Positions 48,580 through 62,346 of a DNA stretch of 64,000 bases are shown here, in pieces. A program made the position numbers and the translations under genes. Within the stretch, counting starts at the first letter, position 1, and each line of letters opens with the position of its first letter. Location of the stretch: positions 297,860-361,859 of the forward strand of contig LUCM01004636.1 in assembly GCA_008360955.1 (NCBI GenBank). The letters run 5' to 3'. Below the pieces are notes generated by a model. The model saw nothing but the letters and a program-made list of their open reading frames with translations. It made no database searches and was not told where the DNA came from. The stretch comes from Fasciolopsis buskii. Its lineage: Eukaryota > Platyhelminthes > Trematoda > Plagiorchiida > Fasciolidae.

Positions 48580-48780
48580 TTGTCGAATCCTGAAAATACA
48601 TGGATTGATAGGGAGATAACAAGCTGCATGATACCATCCTGGTACCTACTTGTCTATAATTTGCCCTGATGGGCATTGAAGTCGTGGGGGACCGACTATA
48701 CAATCGATCACACGGTCCATAGATAATTAGGAACCAGCAGATGATATCTCTGGGCTCCACAGGACTCCCGATCTCACCCA
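48580..48780 (-). mobile_element. LINE endonuclease scrap
   Basis: The minus strand carries HDFNAHQGKL, resembling the GDFNAxxG block of the APE-type endonuclease of non-LTR retrotransposons, with DIICWFLI a frame away, where such proteins have a hydrophobic strand just upstream. The match is short and shifted. Confidence 0.3.
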
Positions 48781-51700
48781 CGTCAAATACAGTGTACTGG
48801 GATGCTTATGCAATTGTGTATGCCTGATTATTATAACTTTTCTTAGTTTTAAGCTCGAAGTATTAGGGGATGTACTGAACGTCTTCGACCTAGAGTACTC
48901 AGGGTAAATGGTTCCAATAGATGTCGAACGAAAGGCAGTAGAAACGTGACTTGCTACTCATAATGCAGATGCATTCGTTGGTCGAGTGATAATTGATTCA
49001 GAGAATTACACTGTTGTGCTTCTGACTAAGATGTCTAAGATGCCCATCAAAATAGAACACTACCCGCTGGAATGGCCGCAGTCCACAATGCGGAATAGAG
49101 AAGGCATTCAGATTTATTCACAAGGCGTTCATATATATATGGATTAAATGTACAGAAGTATCATTGGTGGAATAACTTTGATCTAATGATTGTCGAGGAG
49201 TGTTGGTTTTTCTCCTTCTTGAATCACAAACATTCCGCTTGCTTGGTACTACTTGCAAGCCACAGTGAAGCTGTACCGGACAACATCACATGACTTCCAT
49301 GCGATTTCATCAAAATAAGTCACATCAGTTCCTGTGACATGGATACCCGTGGGATGATCAGCAAACGCAATCTGGATATATGGTTTCGTAGGGAAAAAAT
49401 ATATGAAGCGAAGATCGATAACAACTGTTGATCTCAACAAATTCACATGGCAAGTAGCAGTCAAATTCTTTCACTGGATGAGAATGTTGTTTGACGAAAA
49501 ACAGAAAAACTGGGACCGAAGTTAGAGGTCTCATTGAAGCTTGTCAAAATAACCGGATCGTTCCTTTATCAGAACGAAATAAATTGGATGATTCTGTCAA
49601 CCAGAAAAGACTAATCATGTACGCATCCAGGCGCCAGATACTCAAAAGTCATCGTTAACCAAAAACCAAATTAGACTGAATCAAAACCAAGATAGGCACT
49701 CTCCATTTGATACACATGTGTTGGGGAATACCGCGGAGCTCAGTGATATCTTTGGCGGATTCCCACTTATATATCGATCTGTACGTAATCACTCTGATTC
49801 AACTTTGTTTTCCGTCAGAACATATCCATTTGGTATAACTCTTGTGTACCAAGACCGGGTCATTCAAACGTTCATATTTCAATGAGTTTAGGTGGGGTCA
49901 AAATCTTATGGGATCATAAAACATTTTTGCAAACTACAAGTACCATGAACCATGTGTCTGAACTTATCTCGGAGCGTTCCGCTATCTCAGTTGACAAGTC
50001 AACGTCATTCTGTGAAGCAGTATTCCATGAACATTTTCAAGCCCTCAAACTGGGATTGCCTAACCACGTGGGATTCGAATCAGCCTAAGCAACCGCAAAC
50101 TCCGGGATGTTGGCGATCTGGTCATCGACAGTTATTCATGCGGAGAACTATTCACTCGACAAATCGTCGTCGGATTATGCTAATTGGAAATCTGAGGACT
50201 CACAAAATTAATGATAATTCAGGAAACACTGTTGATGAATACACTCACAACCCCAGTGAGTGAATAAGTTTTCATTGCTTGTCTTATGTTAATTTATTTT
50301 ACCTGAAATAATGCTGTAACTCTATCCTGACCCCAACAGAGCAGTTTTTCGGCAAGTTTTTCCAACATATTTCGAATTCTGCAGAGTTCCAAAGCTTGTG
50401 TAGGCAACTTCAAACAAGACCTTTTATCTACTGATTAGCTAGTTCAGATCTTTTTATTTTGGCAGATCATATAAAGCTTCTTGTGCTTACCTGTTAGAAT
50501 GACATTTGCCCAAGACCACATACACGATTGGACGTTCGGATTTCATACAGAATGAGTTATTCTTCGTGGACACACCATCAGTTGGCTAAATTCGGGAAGT
50601 GCTTTTGATTAGGTCGATATCAAAATGGTGAGTTGTTGAAATTGCAAAGAAGTCATGTGTGTGACCTTGAAGCTCACCAGGTGAGACACATTCGGTGTTA
50701 TACTCTTTTCATTTCGAATGAACCGATTGTAAATTCAGTTGAATTTTTTCTGAGCTCTTGTAACTTGCTGTAAATTCAAATGAAACTTTCTCCGCCGATG
50801 GTAGGCAAATAAGTGACAAAAATATGACACATTTTTGTAGATGGCGTCAATATTCACGGCCGGTTTGAAGTTGAATATCATTCCATAAAGGAAAATAATC
50901 TTACCCGATGTGTCAAAAGCATAAATTCAAGCATAGAATCTCAACGTTAGAGGTAGCTGCAACAATCACGGTAACGTTGACCGCGGAATTAGTCTGTTAA
51001 TCGTTAAATGCGATTGGAACTGTTTTTGTGCGTCTTTGGATAAAATGCAGTTCATTGCAGGACTAGTTCACCCGCTATGACTAGTTCCTTGTGCACATAA
51101 ATTCGTTATTCTTGGGTTTTCTTATCTTATGAAGAAAAAATAATTAGGAATCTACCTACCTGAAACGTGGCTTTTAAGGGATTTTTCAAGTATTCAGTTG
51201 TTCTGTCGGCAATGTATGCAATTTTTTAACGGCCATATCATTAGCATTATATGCCCGGAAACATGCGTGCAGGCTTTTTAGCGAAAATGCTAACTCAGAA
51301 TCCCACCTTTTTGATTTCCAAACTGGTCAAGAAAAGGGACTAATTTTTCCGTGAAACGGAGTTGATCTTCATAAGCTGTTTTAGGAAATAAGTAGTAATC
51401 AACACCTACAGGAAATCAGAATCTGACATATAAGGAATGGCAAAATCAGAGCAACTTTCCTATCCAGTGGGAACCTCATGAGTGACCATGACTAAACACT
51501 AAACCGCCTGTCGAACAACCGAAAAGAGCACAAAAGCCGTACACAACCGCCCAAAACGGCTGGTGGAGCTTCAGGCTTGCTCAGGTCCTTGTGAACTGTC
51601 AGTAATCCGTAAAGACAAGTCCTAGTGCACTCTTATTATCCTCATATTTGATTCTTCAGATTTACCCGATGTACCATTTTGCTTTGTCGAGTTTTCCTGA

Positions 51701-52418
51701 AATTAGTGACGCAGTACCGTCAGCTAAAGGGCTCTTAGTTCCGCATTCTTGTCGTTCTCCCATCCTAAGAACTCATGGCAACCTCAATTAAAGTTGCATC
51801 CGATCCAATCCCAGTTGGAACGGTAGAGAAGGCTGATGAGTTTCATAAATTGATTCTAACTGCTCCATGATCAATTAGAAAATGTCGTAATTTGCTGTCT
51901 AACGGCAGTCCACTTTTGCCACAGTGCAAACGGAGAAGAGGCAGTTGACCGAAAATAGTATTTGGAACGTATTATATATCAAGCCAAAAAGAGGCACAGC
52001 TGTCAAATTGGGATTTGATGGAGGATATTTTCTGGCGAAGCTGTTTTTTTCAGTGACATCCAAAGGCAAACCGTTTTTTCTGGCCCCATTGATTTACTGT
52101 GGCTGTTTCTGTCAAGAGAGCTGGACAGTTTGAATAGACTTCATTTGGCCATGACAAGACTTGAAGACACACCTGTCGAATGCCGTAGCTTTTAGTTATG
52201 TGTTCGACAATTTGACACCATAGTCAGTTGAAAACCTGAGTTTTGATTGAGATGTCAGCCTTACGAACAAGGCGATCTGGTTATCCTTCTTTGATACCAT
52301 TAGCGAAACACATGGTTTCAAATTGAGTCGATCTAGGACTAGCTAAATTTGTGTTCATCCTACAAACGGGCCATTTTTTAATAAATGCCGGTGCACTAAA
52401 GTAATAGTAAACAGCTAA
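48781..52418. other. 3.6 kb without a recognisable gene
   Basis: Only short frames (68-103 codons at 49882-50263 and similar). A short AT run lies at 49131-49140. No repeat family seen. Confidence 0.5.
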
Positions 52419-52844
52419 ATGACCATCTCAAGAAAAATACTTCACATAAACCATTCGAACTATTGTTACAATAGCAGCCTCCTTGTCGTATTGTGCGAAA
52501 CGCGTTTTCTGACGAAAGTCTTATTGGACGATTTTGACAAAAATGTTCTATCCTTGAATGAATTAGTCAAGAAATGTGTCTATGCAATGTATACTGACCT
52601 GCTGTGGTGTAACTGGACCGAGGCACATTCTATAGAATGTAAGGCTTGGAATACGATCATCAAACGCGCTTACCAAGCGGTCAGTCCGGTCATTGTTTCC
52701 ACGGCTATAGCGCTATCAAAATGGCTAGCGAAAGATCTGCTGCTTTCATGTACCAAGTCTTGTGATGTGAGCAAAGCCTTTTGCGAAAGTACGACTGTCA
52801 TCATATTCCGAACAAAAGGGGACGTTTCTTTATCGATTATTTGA
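52419..52844 (+). CDS. 141-codon open frame, possible exon with WCNWT motif
   Basis: An ATG-started frame runs 141 codons. It has an inner acceptor-like site (ACAATAGCAG near 52474) and a strong donor-like site (GAAT|GTAAGG near 52639). The segment between encodes LLDDFDKNVLSLNELVKKC and CVYAMYTDLLWCNWTEAHSI. The CxxxxxxxxLWCNWT pattern recalls the cysteine/tryptophan core of RAMP receptor-modifying proteins, but those are known from chordates and the match is a few residues. One frame this long is expected by chance in the window. Confidence 0.2.
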   Translation: MTISRKILHINHSNYCYNSSLLVVLCETRFLTKVLLDDFDKNVLSLNELVKKCVYAMYTDLLWCNWTEAHSIECKAWNTIIKRAYQAVSPVIVSTAIALSKWLAKDLLLSCTKSCDVSKAFCESTTVIIFRTKGDVSLSII

Positions 52845-53144
52845 ATACATTCGTGTTTGAAGTCGAGGGATAACGTAGAAGCTGCTCAATAACAACAATC
52901 CGTTTAGGGACAAAAACATAGTGAGCATTGTGAACATCCAGTGTTTCGTTACTCAACGAGGTTAATCTGATAAGGACCTAGCCACTGTAATACAGTCTCT
53001 TTTACGTTCGCTCAATGCTTCAAGGATATTTCACGTTGGGATTTTTGTTTAGTAAAATTATTTGGTATCCGGAATTTTAATAAACTTGTCAAATAGGTAA
53101 GCATGTTCCAGCAATTCCCAGATTAACAAAGTACATCTTGTAAG

Positions 53145-53230
53145 CACCACGGTAACTGCGTCTTTGTTAGGGTTCATCAAAAATGCGCGTGAGCCTCACC
53201 CGGACGAACGATTGTGAGTCGGTTGTTATA
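53145..53230 (-). mobile_element. SINE family B, partial copy
   Basis: On the minus strand: an anticodon-arm piece CGACTCACAATCGTTCGTCC, a GATGAACCCTAACAAAGACG segment shared with the 61.4 kb copy, and the trailing GCAGTTACCGTGGTG. The 5' A-box part is missing. Confidence 0.6.
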
Positions 53231-55848
53231 CTGCAGAGTTCACTCATGGATTTTACTGCTAGGTCCCCTGTTGTTGCTGCAGGATCAACCACCATTCAGT
53301 GGTCAAATTAAATCTTGTTCTGTCAAAAATGATCTAGTTGCGTAACCCCGTATGTTGTTAGCAATGACTTCGTTTCCTACGGAGAAGTCTTTCTCTTTCA
53401 GGGGTCGACTAATCACTGAACAAAGACCAAAAGCCTGCGAAATCAGCCGACGGATGCGGGGATGTCTGATGAACCGTGGAAAGCCCACTCGAGTGGCATA
53501 ATGACTGATATTTGACTGACCATCATTCCCTCCCCGCTTGTGTTCCACTTCAGACTCGGCATATTCGCACTGGTGACGCTCGCAACATGGATAAAGTAGC
53601 AATCTCACGGTCCCGTAATGCGAGTTGGTGTTGCATGATGTTTTATGTCAAAACGTCCTTGACTGATCAGATATGTTGAGTCTCCTGCCGTTCCGTAGAC
53701 CGCAAACTGTTCGAACCGCTTGGATGGATAATCGGTTCATTCAGTAAGTCATGATCCGCATGTGCATTGTATTCCATTCAGTTATTTCCGAGTCTTCGAT
53801 GACTGATCACTTTGTCGAATACTTCACCACATTTACCGGTTGCGGTAAAATGGCTTACAGAGTAAAATGAGCAAATCTATGTTCCGACCTGTATGGTGAA
53901 AAAGAATTTCGACAAATTACGTCCTACGCCTGATAGCACGTGTCCCTCAACCATGCACTTGATCATTTCTCTCGATCAGCCTTCATTAAGCCGAGGCATG
54001 GTTGAAGCGATCCCAAAATCAGTTGTCAAGCTAGTCTGCTTTGGCTGACCGACTGAGAAATCAGTAGCTTGCAGGCGGACACTAGATGCATAAACGTAGG
54101 TCTATTTCACCTACCCCAAGTCCAGTTATTGATAGTTCGAAGCCAAAATCAGTGAAGTCGGTGACACTTTTCTAAATAAATCAGTGCGCCAGCAAGGAAG
54201 AAATGCAAAACCCACTTCCATCCACACTTTCCGAATATCAAGCGTATGAAGCATGAAAACCAATCGGTGCCTATTTGCCCCTTCATGAGGGTTCTCTCCT
54301 ACACCCAGAAAAATTGGTAGAACGCACTCATAGTATAGGAACAAAATACGTTAAAGCCGCGAGATGCTCAGTGATAATCTCACTGATTCACGGTAACCCT
54401 CTTGGTTTGAATCTCAATAGGTACTTTCTAATAAGATCAACGTAACGTATAAACGAGAAAGTATGATTAAAAGTCAGGCTGATAGGTCTTTTTGATTAGT
54501 GCAATCGAAATCAAATCACCCACACGGTCACGCATATCAGCATCACACAATCACACACAATGAAACATTTACTTAAAGCTACACGTTTCCTTAGTTAGTC
54601 GGGCGCAAAATTTGCCCTAAGGAAGCTTTATCCAAATCAGCCAAAATACCACGTGTTCAAAATCTTTCTCGAAAACCTTTTGCTAGACCATACCTCATGC
54701 TAACTGAGGTTTTTATTTCGGCGTTTGGTTAGGCCGGACAAGATGCAATCATCTCGCTTTATGTACTTTTTCATTTATTTATCCCTCCCCCCGCAGAGTG
54801 TTGGACCAGTTTCCGTGGGATTATATCCAGTAGGTGAACATTGGCCATATTCCTCGGTAGTTCGTTGCCAACTTTATTGATTGTGTTATTGACTATTGCT
54901 TCCGGAGCCAAACACCGTGATCCCGGATGGGATCATATGACGGAATATACACCAAGCATCTTGGTTTAGGAATGATCGTGTTCTGGCTGAAAATGGCAAT
55001 GGGTTGCTTTTGCACTACCGAGGCACTATAGAACTGTCGGTAACACCGATCGGAATAGCACACAAAATTTATTCCTCTTTTGTCAATTTTTTCTAAGCCG
55101 TTAGTTATGTTACAGACGGTGCTCGTGCGTATCAAGATATTCGCTTTCAAGTTATAAGCAGTAAATTTTCACGCTTAGTGAACGGTGGATTTGATTTTGT
55201 AGCATACTTTTGACTTTGGCACTGCTATCATCTGTTCTGATATCCACGAAAGGCTTACTTGTAATACATGCCTGACTTCAGATCTACTCGCAAGTCATCC
55301 ATTTAAGTGTTTCGAGTGAAATGTTCGATGTTCCAAGTGTGCTGTAGCCTTTGAGAAACCGTTTGTAAGATTGCTTTGCAGAATATTGATATTAGTTTGT
55401 GATATTTTCAAAGTACTATCGTCGTACGCTATTGAAATGTTCCAGTGATTGTTAGTCACTGACCCTGTGCATGGAAGTCAGATATCCTTGTGCTTTACCA
55501 GTTGAGTTCTCAGACCCAGACGACATTCGACGTACGAACCGTTTTGCCATCTTTCGGAATGCATAATCAGAATACAGAAGAACGGAAGTATACTCAAATT
55601 TAGGCTTCACTGACAAATCAGTTCATTTGCTCCTCATTAGGGTTAGTAGATTGAGAATCAGCATTCAAGAGTCTCGTGAAGCACGTTTGTTATACAGGGA
55701 AGCTCATGAGATACAGCGGTTTGTTACTGAATTGACTGAATTTGCACAATTATGCGGCAACCTTAGTCTGAAAGCATAATTTTCATCGACATTTTAATGA
55801 CTCCGTTGTGGGCTATTTTTGCATCTTAACTCCCCATTCTGCCTCCAG
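53231..55848. other. Unassigned
   Basis: Minus frames at 53303-53608 (101 codons) and 54893-55150 (85 codons) are unrecognised and lack convincing splice pairs. No element seen. Confidence 0.4.
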
Positions 55849-56135
55849 GCCATAGAATGTACCATAAACTTGCTTTTACGAATAAGTTACATGCTGCCTA
55901 TCAGTCGTTTCAACATTCCGGGCTAGATTCTTTATTCCCCCGGGTTCCCGTTTCCCGAAAAGTCTATCTCATCAGATCAACTGGCTGTAAAATAACTTCT
56001 CTTCTTGATTCGTGTAGCAGAGTTTCAAAGTACACATGTAACGTGAATATGGAGTTCAATTTGTATGTTCGCGTCAGTTCTTCAATTTGTGATTGTTCCT
56101 GGGAATTCATCAAATTCAGCACACGAATCTACTAA
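55849..56135 (+). CDS. Candidate exon, unrecognised
   Basis: One of the best acceptors in the window (CTCCCCATTCTGCCTCCAG) is followed by a frame open for about 95 codons to TAA at 56133-56135. It includes MYHKLAFTNKLHAAYQSFQH and six cysteines in its second half. Donors are weak (GTAACG at about 56038), so it might be terminal, but no AATAAA was seen nearby. Not recognised. Confidence 0.25.
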
Positions 56136-59100
56136 TCACAGCTTGAGAAAGACGGAACTAATTAAGTGGATTTCAATTTCATTTGGCTCATTTTTCGCTG
56201 GTGTCCCACAGCGGACTTCGGTAGAAGCATGCTTTAATTAAACTATTCAAAATGTTACATTCTTACGAAAGAATCATTCGACTGACATGGCGCACTTTTG
56301 TTTTCTTAATTCTTCCAATCACTCCGAATTTCTGCAAATTTCTAGAGGTTATTTTAATTACAACGCAACTAGGGAGAACTGTCCCACTTTATGAGCGTTT
56401 TTATTCCACGTTTGGACACTACCTTGGATTCAACACTTTCAAACCTTAAAGTCTTTTCCTATTCTTAGAGGGTTTTTGTATTCATGACTAAAAATATTCC
56501 AAGCTCAGATTATTAAATTTCAAAGATTTCGCCCAAGATTCCATTCAATCTTCCAATTGGCAGATGACGTCTGACGACTTTTGCCACTGACTGTTCAAAA
56601 GAATGAACAGTTTTCACTCACTTGTAGAGGAAAATTCCACATTCCGAATGATGGTACTATCTGAATACACACACAAAGGCACATCGTTTCCAGTTTTGAG
56701 TATTGCAGGCACAAAAAGCATCAGCCTACTTCACAAGTTCACTTTCCCACAAACGTGTCACCAATAAATATAAGTAAAAAAACAACTAAATAAATAACCG
56801 GAACAGATTGAAATCTGAAATGGAAAGAGTTGTACAGCCAACATGCTCTTGTCTATTGCATGGAATGGGCGGATGAGAGATGAAAAACGCATGCATAATC
56901 GAGTTGAAATTGTCGGCAACCATCTTCACTGGGATTAGTCAAACTAAGTCACCGTTCGAGCAAATGTTCGCAGACTACTTGTAGGTTAATTATCTCGCGA
57001 AGTGTGTCACACTCTAACTGACTTAGTTCACAATGACTGTCGAAGTGGGTAAATGAAATTCACAAACCTCGCACAGTTTGTACGCGTTCAACTGTTACGA
57101 ACTGTCCGAAAATGGCGTTCTGCAGTCAAAAATACCAAACGCGTGCCATCAAATCTACTCTACTCTCTTGCTCTCTCTCTCTCTCTCTCTCTCCCTAGCC
57201 CTTCGCATTTATGGTGTAGTGTTTTAGGGTACCTGCTATTTAACCTGTTCGGTGTGGTAAAAAAGAATAGCCACTATTCCCAGCGGATTCCCACGCTACG
57301 CGAAATGAACATACTACTGATTTGGGTGGTGTGCACATTCAATCTCCAAGAGAAAAAAAGGTTTTTCGACGCAATTTTCACAGATTCCGACGCATTTCGC
57401 ATTCGAAATCATCCGTTACACAGCGGGCTACAATTATTCACACTGAAATTGCTCAGTAAAATATTTATTCCTCGCCGTGTCTATGTCGCCCACTCCCCGG
57501 CTCCCAGATGTCGTTGGAACCATTGGTGCGTCTGGTTTTTTCCACTGAAAACTATTTATTGTGAATTTTCATGAGCCACGCTCGTGTCGCCATTCAATGT
57601 AATCTTGACATGAAAGTAGCTCTTTTGAAGCCAACCTGAAGTCCTTGCTGACGGTGTTTAGTGCGCACATCGTAAATTTCATTCCACGAGAAAGGCCAGT
57701 TGACAAACTTAAACCGATAAATAGGGTCTGTTATCACATGTGTTCTCAGTTCACCTAGTGATTAGACGATAAGAGGTACGTGAAACTTTTGGACGAAACG
57801 TACGATGCAAACAATGTGCGCAAGTTGCAATCCGGCCTAAGTTCGGGTTTCAATTCATCGCATTAAACAATACTAGCGAACACATCCAGTTGCCTTGCAC
57901 GGCTAAGTTCAATAGTAAAAGCTGGTTGAATGGCTTGTAAATCCCCATAAACTTTAAACGCATTCTGTGCTAGCTAACTCCTCGACAACCATCCTGAGTA
58001 GAGGGAGCTACTCAAAACGCGGTAGCGAGTATGCTGCCATTTGATCCGGTCCTTCCGGCCTCGCTTTAGACGCTCCGTAAAGAAAACAGAAGACGAGGTA
58101 GTTCTTCGCAGTGTTCATCAGTCTTCATTTTTCGCAGTTATTATAGCAGGTGGTCGAATTTGCGCGAATACAGTCGACCAGGTAGGAGTATCTTAGTCCA
58201 AATGACAGAAATTGTAGGAAAGCAAACAAACTGGGAGTGAAAAATCAGGCGATTTATCACGATTCTTCTTTTATTCTTTTAAGTCCCGCCTGATTTAGTG
58301 GACTGCAAGTAATCCGTCTCCTATCCCAAATTGCATTCCCGTTACGTGTTTGTGAACAGTCCAACCGATGTTAGGAGATGCTTAATGGTTTCTACATTAG
58401 GGCTTAATAATACATTGTAGTCGTGTTTATCTGAATTATGTAAAAGGAATAATGTGAGTAATATGCAAGTCAACCTTGAAATCAAGGTCGTTCTGATGTA
58501 TTTAGTTCGATCAGACAACGAAGTAAGGCGTCACCGAAATCGAAATCTATCACTGAACAAGTTTGAGTATAGAATTCAGGTTGTAAACTTTTCTAAGATT
58601 CCGAATTTTACGCTTAAATTTGTCCACTACCCGAAAACAAACATGATTACGATTTGTTTATTCCCTCTTGATAAGACTTCATCGTGGACATACTGTGCAG
58701 TTGGGAATTCCAGCATGCCGCGTCACTATAAAGCGGCAATTCAATGGACAGATGACCGCAATTTTTCCTGGGAAAGACTAAAATTTTGCAACACGCCCAC
58801 TGCCAGTACGTGGGAAGCTCTTTTTCAATAGGCGCTAAAGCAAAGCATCGGTAATTCCACTCGGGAATGGAAAACGCTGACAGAATGGTTTTATGAACCG
58901 AAACGTAAATCACGGAGAAATCAGGAAATACTTCCGGTGGAACGTTCATCTCAAAGACATGAGAACCGCAACACCCATCTTCCCTGACGAGGGGGGGGGA
59001 GATTAACGTGCACGGACAGACTTATTGTAGATGGCATTATGGGCAATGTCATTTGCGTACCATTTCAAAAGCTGTTCGGAACAGTTAACTGCTTATAAGT

Positions 59101-60333
59101 TCACTCATAAAGTCAGTGTTAGGAAACCATTTGTACATTTCTTTGTTCGAAAACACAACACTTCACAGTACTTTCATTTTAAATCTCAAAGGATTATGGG
59201 TACTTCTAGTTGGTGCTCTCACTACTTCCGACCAACGGACCAGTTTGAAAGTCTCCTTCTTCTCCTATCATTTCGCTTTTTACCAATAATCTTGTCAAAT
59301 AATGTGTATTCATTGCTAATCCTAACTAGCCATGGTGATTGCTTCCTTGGGGAATTCAGCTCTGACAGTCAAATTGCTAAAAGTCTATTATGGTGGATGC
59401 CACGTGTTTGCGCGATTTGAGCTAGTGAACAAGTGATATTTAGGTGAAATATCCGAAGGTCTTTCGGTGTGATCTCGCAGCTCAGTCGGGAGGGCGAATG
59501 CTTAGATTCGATCCATGGTCGCTTCCGGGTCTCGCCAAAGTGGAAGCATTTCCATAACTGTATTACTTCTATGTTTGCAAAAATCTGTCAAAGTAATTTG
59601 CCAAATGAAATCAGCCAAATGACCATGTTCATTGTTAACGTTTACAGTTAAACGCGTAAAGTTTTGTGGAAAATCCTCGCTATCAACTGGTAAACACGCG
59701 TCGGTTAATGTTTTATTTGAATACAAAACAAATCCCACAATCAAACAATAATGGAAAATCTCCAGATTCACTCTCTTTGACAAAGGCTTGGTGACTTATT
59801 TCCTAATAGCTTTGCAAATAACAGAAGGATACCCTGGATTGACTTCGTCAGTGATAAAAGATTCATCACTTAATTTGTTCTTTGTGAGTAGTCAGCGATA
59901 AGTTTTACACGAAATCGCTCATCATCTAGCAGTGTCGCCCAACCAATCACTAAAACACCACGAAAACAGGGGACAATCATTTCGTTGTTGAGAAACAAGA
60001 TGGCGTCGCGAACAAGTCCGTTTTCAGTTATTGATAATCATGCTAATAAATAGCATTAAATGTGATTTACAATTAATGAGACGGTGGGTGGTAGGTTATA
60101 ATTCTAGTTGTTATAATTTCGACCGTCACACGTTTCACACGTGTACACAAACACACACGCACACTGCACAAGAAACAGTGGATATGCTTTGACAGTTAGA
60201 ACTGTAACTTGTCATCCACTCTATCATTTATTGCCAATCATGTTCAATGCTTTGCATCGACATGATTACGAATAACTGAAAACGAGCTTGTGTCGGACCA
60301 TGTTGTTTCTGAATGCGGTTTGTGGGATTATTC
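56136..60333. other. 4.2 kb without a recognisable gene; (CT)n
   Basis: A CT run at 57171-57194 lies inside the 173-codon plus frame 57053-57574, whose ALSLSLSL stretch it encodes. Other plus frames at 58454-58831 and 59031-59420 are unrecognised. An AC-rich run lies at 60143-60165. Confidence 0.5.
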
Positions 60334-60455
60334 GTAAAGCCAGTTCATCCTTGTTAGGGATCAGTAGCAGTAAATCTTCATTGTGCCCGACTGGAGACAC
60401 GAACCATTTGAAGAATGATGAAGAGTCGAGCACCCTAGTCATTACTGTCGCCTAG
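60334..60455 (-). mobile_element. SINE family B, degraded copy
   Basis: The minus strand reads GGTGCTCGACTCTTCATC in the anticodon-arm position, GGTTCGTGTCTCC at the B box, then CTGATCCCTAACAAGGATGA and CTGGCTTTAC, aligned in order with the 20.7 and 61.4 kb copies. Confidence 0.6.
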
Positions 60456-61369
60456 CTTACTGGTGAAGGTTCGTTGAATCACTGCACGCCATATAGCGTC
60501 TACCAGCTACTGGTTTGAAAGGCCTCGGGTCGCTGAATCATGGTGACCAACTTCCACGGTAAATATTCTTTTTCTTCAAAGGGTCATTTGCGGTGCGCGC
60601 AACAATGGCTCACTTACAGGCAGCTCAACAGTGAAGAGTAAACAAAAACATGACAGTTTCCTCCAGTTTTCACGTCAACTTCGGAAGGCAAAATAATTCA
60701 CTCAGGGCCAGTCGGCATTATTAATAAAATGTTCCTTTTCGGAAACTGTACAGAGCAGACAATGCCTTTGTAAAAAATATTGAACCCCTTGAAAATGTCG
60801 ACCAGGTCTCTATGTTTTCCCAACTACAAATCATTTGGATCGTCCAGCGTATTTGCACCGGGTCGGTTACCGTCTGGGTGACGTTAGCTATTTTCTTACA
60901 ATGATCGACAATAAACCCACACTGTATCCACTGAATCTTAAGGCATATGTGAATCAGTACATTCAAACTTTGGCTGTCTCACTTGGAGCGGTTCACTTTC
61001 GGTGATGCGGGGACCTACAAGGTTACGGTTTTATCCAACTGATGCAGCTCTGATGCACCTATCCATTCTTCTGACTGCTTAAGTAACAGGCCAATCAACT
61101 GTCTGATATGCCAAATGAAAATAACTTGTCTGGTATAAGGCTGGTTTCTAATTATCTCTTGAAAATTCAAAACTGGATCAACATTTCTTATGAATCACAT
61201 TTGGACCATGGGTATTGGGAAAATGAAGAAACATATTAGAATAGGTTCTTCCTCGTAAAAGTAGCTTTTAATGAGAATGACAGTAACGCTAGCTTTCATT
61301 TCTTCTCCATTTGATATTGGAATATTTCCAAATGACTCGTGATTCAGTATTAACATCCAGCTTGCCAGT
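60456..61369. other. Unassigned
   Basis: A minus frame at 60721-60966 contains an inner GTAAGA donor-like site, but nothing is recognised. Confidence 0.4.
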
Positions 61370-61510
61370 GGAAATCATGGCAGCACTGTAAAGCTGTTTC
61401 ATCTTTGTTAGGGTTCATCAGCTGTGCTCATCCATCGACCAGGAACTTGGACGCGAACCCTGGACTACCGAGTGTGAGTCCAGCGCCTTAGCTAACCACC
61501 AACCCGGCTG
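61370..61510 (-). mobile_element. SINE family B, best-preserved minus copy
   Basis: On the minus strand: head AGCCGGGTTGGTGGTTAGC with A box, GGCGCTGGACTCACACTC with anticodon-position CAC, B box GGGTTCGCGTCC, then GATGAACCCTAACAAAGATG and AAACAGCTTTACAGTGCTGC. The body matches the plus-strand copy at 20700. Confidence 0.8.
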
Positions 61511-62009
61511 ATTCCCAAGGGTTCCATGGAAGTCAGTACTATGTGATATGGCGCCCAATCTGTGACTGGATTTTTGCAAGCCACGGACATTTATGCCGAC
61601 CAAATAGACGACGATATTGGAAGACGTCAGTGTGCTAGCCTTCTTCGGTTACTTTTCTTCCAAATGAATGTGACTTCGAACATCTTGTGGTCCTTTATCT
61701 TTTATTTCTTGTCTGCTCTATGATTCAAAGAGCTGTGCACATTAGAATCTCATTTGAATCGTTAGGACCATGCATGGATGATGAATCCACTTAAAAATTA
61801 CATGGTGACTCATCTAATCAAGTGAGGCTCAAGACCTAGTCTAACTAAAGATCGTCCAAGTTTGGTGATGCCTAACAGGAGAACACTGCGCACGCATGTC
61901 TGACGAACTGCAGTAACCCCAAAACCGGTCGCTTGCTTCCAAAGGAATACTTTTCGTCCACCCGTGTGGGAAACATACTATTGGCCACAATTATCTGCAT
62001 CATTTTCAG
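61511..62009. other. Unassigned, ending in a strong acceptor
   Basis: No element seen. The stretch ends at a good acceptor (TATCTGCATCATTTTCAG). Confidence 0.4.
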
Positions 62010-62089
62010 AAATGGGGTTGGAGGCAGTTAAGGACATCCAGATGAAGTTGACTGGCGATATGAAGGCTCGAACCGACAGCCTCTTGGTG
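62010..62089 (+). CDS. Candidate short exon
   Basis: After the acceptor at 62008-62009 only one frame is open. It encodes EAVKDIQMKLTGDMKARTDS, a helix-like peptide. The nearest donors (GTGGTT, GTTAGC) leave phase 0. It does not join in phase to the next block at 62222. Unrecognised. Confidence 0.22.
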
Positions 62090-62221
62090 GTTAGCGCTTG
62101 GGGATTTCTGCTCAAATCCTTGACCTGTTCCGAAACGAAAACCGAATCATCCTTTTATGTTTTTTTATAACATCACCTCTGTTGTTCATCTACAGTACTG
62201 TGTGACTCCTCAACTTTCTAG

Positions 62222-62346
62222 ATAGAGAAATTGATGATGATTCACTCATAAACAAAAACTGCCTCAGTGGAGACGAAATGTTGAAAGCCTGCATATACGA
62301 TAATTTGTATGGGGTTCACTGGGTTCAGGGATTTGAACCGTACTGA
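62222..62346 (+). CDS. Candidate exon or terminal exon
   Basis: The acceptor ACTCCTCAACTTTCTAG is followed by REIDDDSLINKNCLSGDEML and KACIYDNLYGVHWVQGF, open to TGA at 62344-62346. It needs one base carried over, and no visible donor just upstream supplies it. The acidic, Cys-containing peptide is protein-like but unassigned. Confidence 0.25.

Noticed and set aside
57053..57574. Longest open frame in the window (173 codons)
   Set aside because: Its openness is helped by a (CT)n run coding for Leu/Ser, the rest shows no family resemblance, and a frame of about this length is expected by chance in 64 kb.
59470..59535. tRNA-like stretch (CTCAGTCGGGAGGGCGAATG, then GATTCGATCC)
   Set aside because: A and B box resemblance is weak, there is no fold, and no second copy was found in the window.
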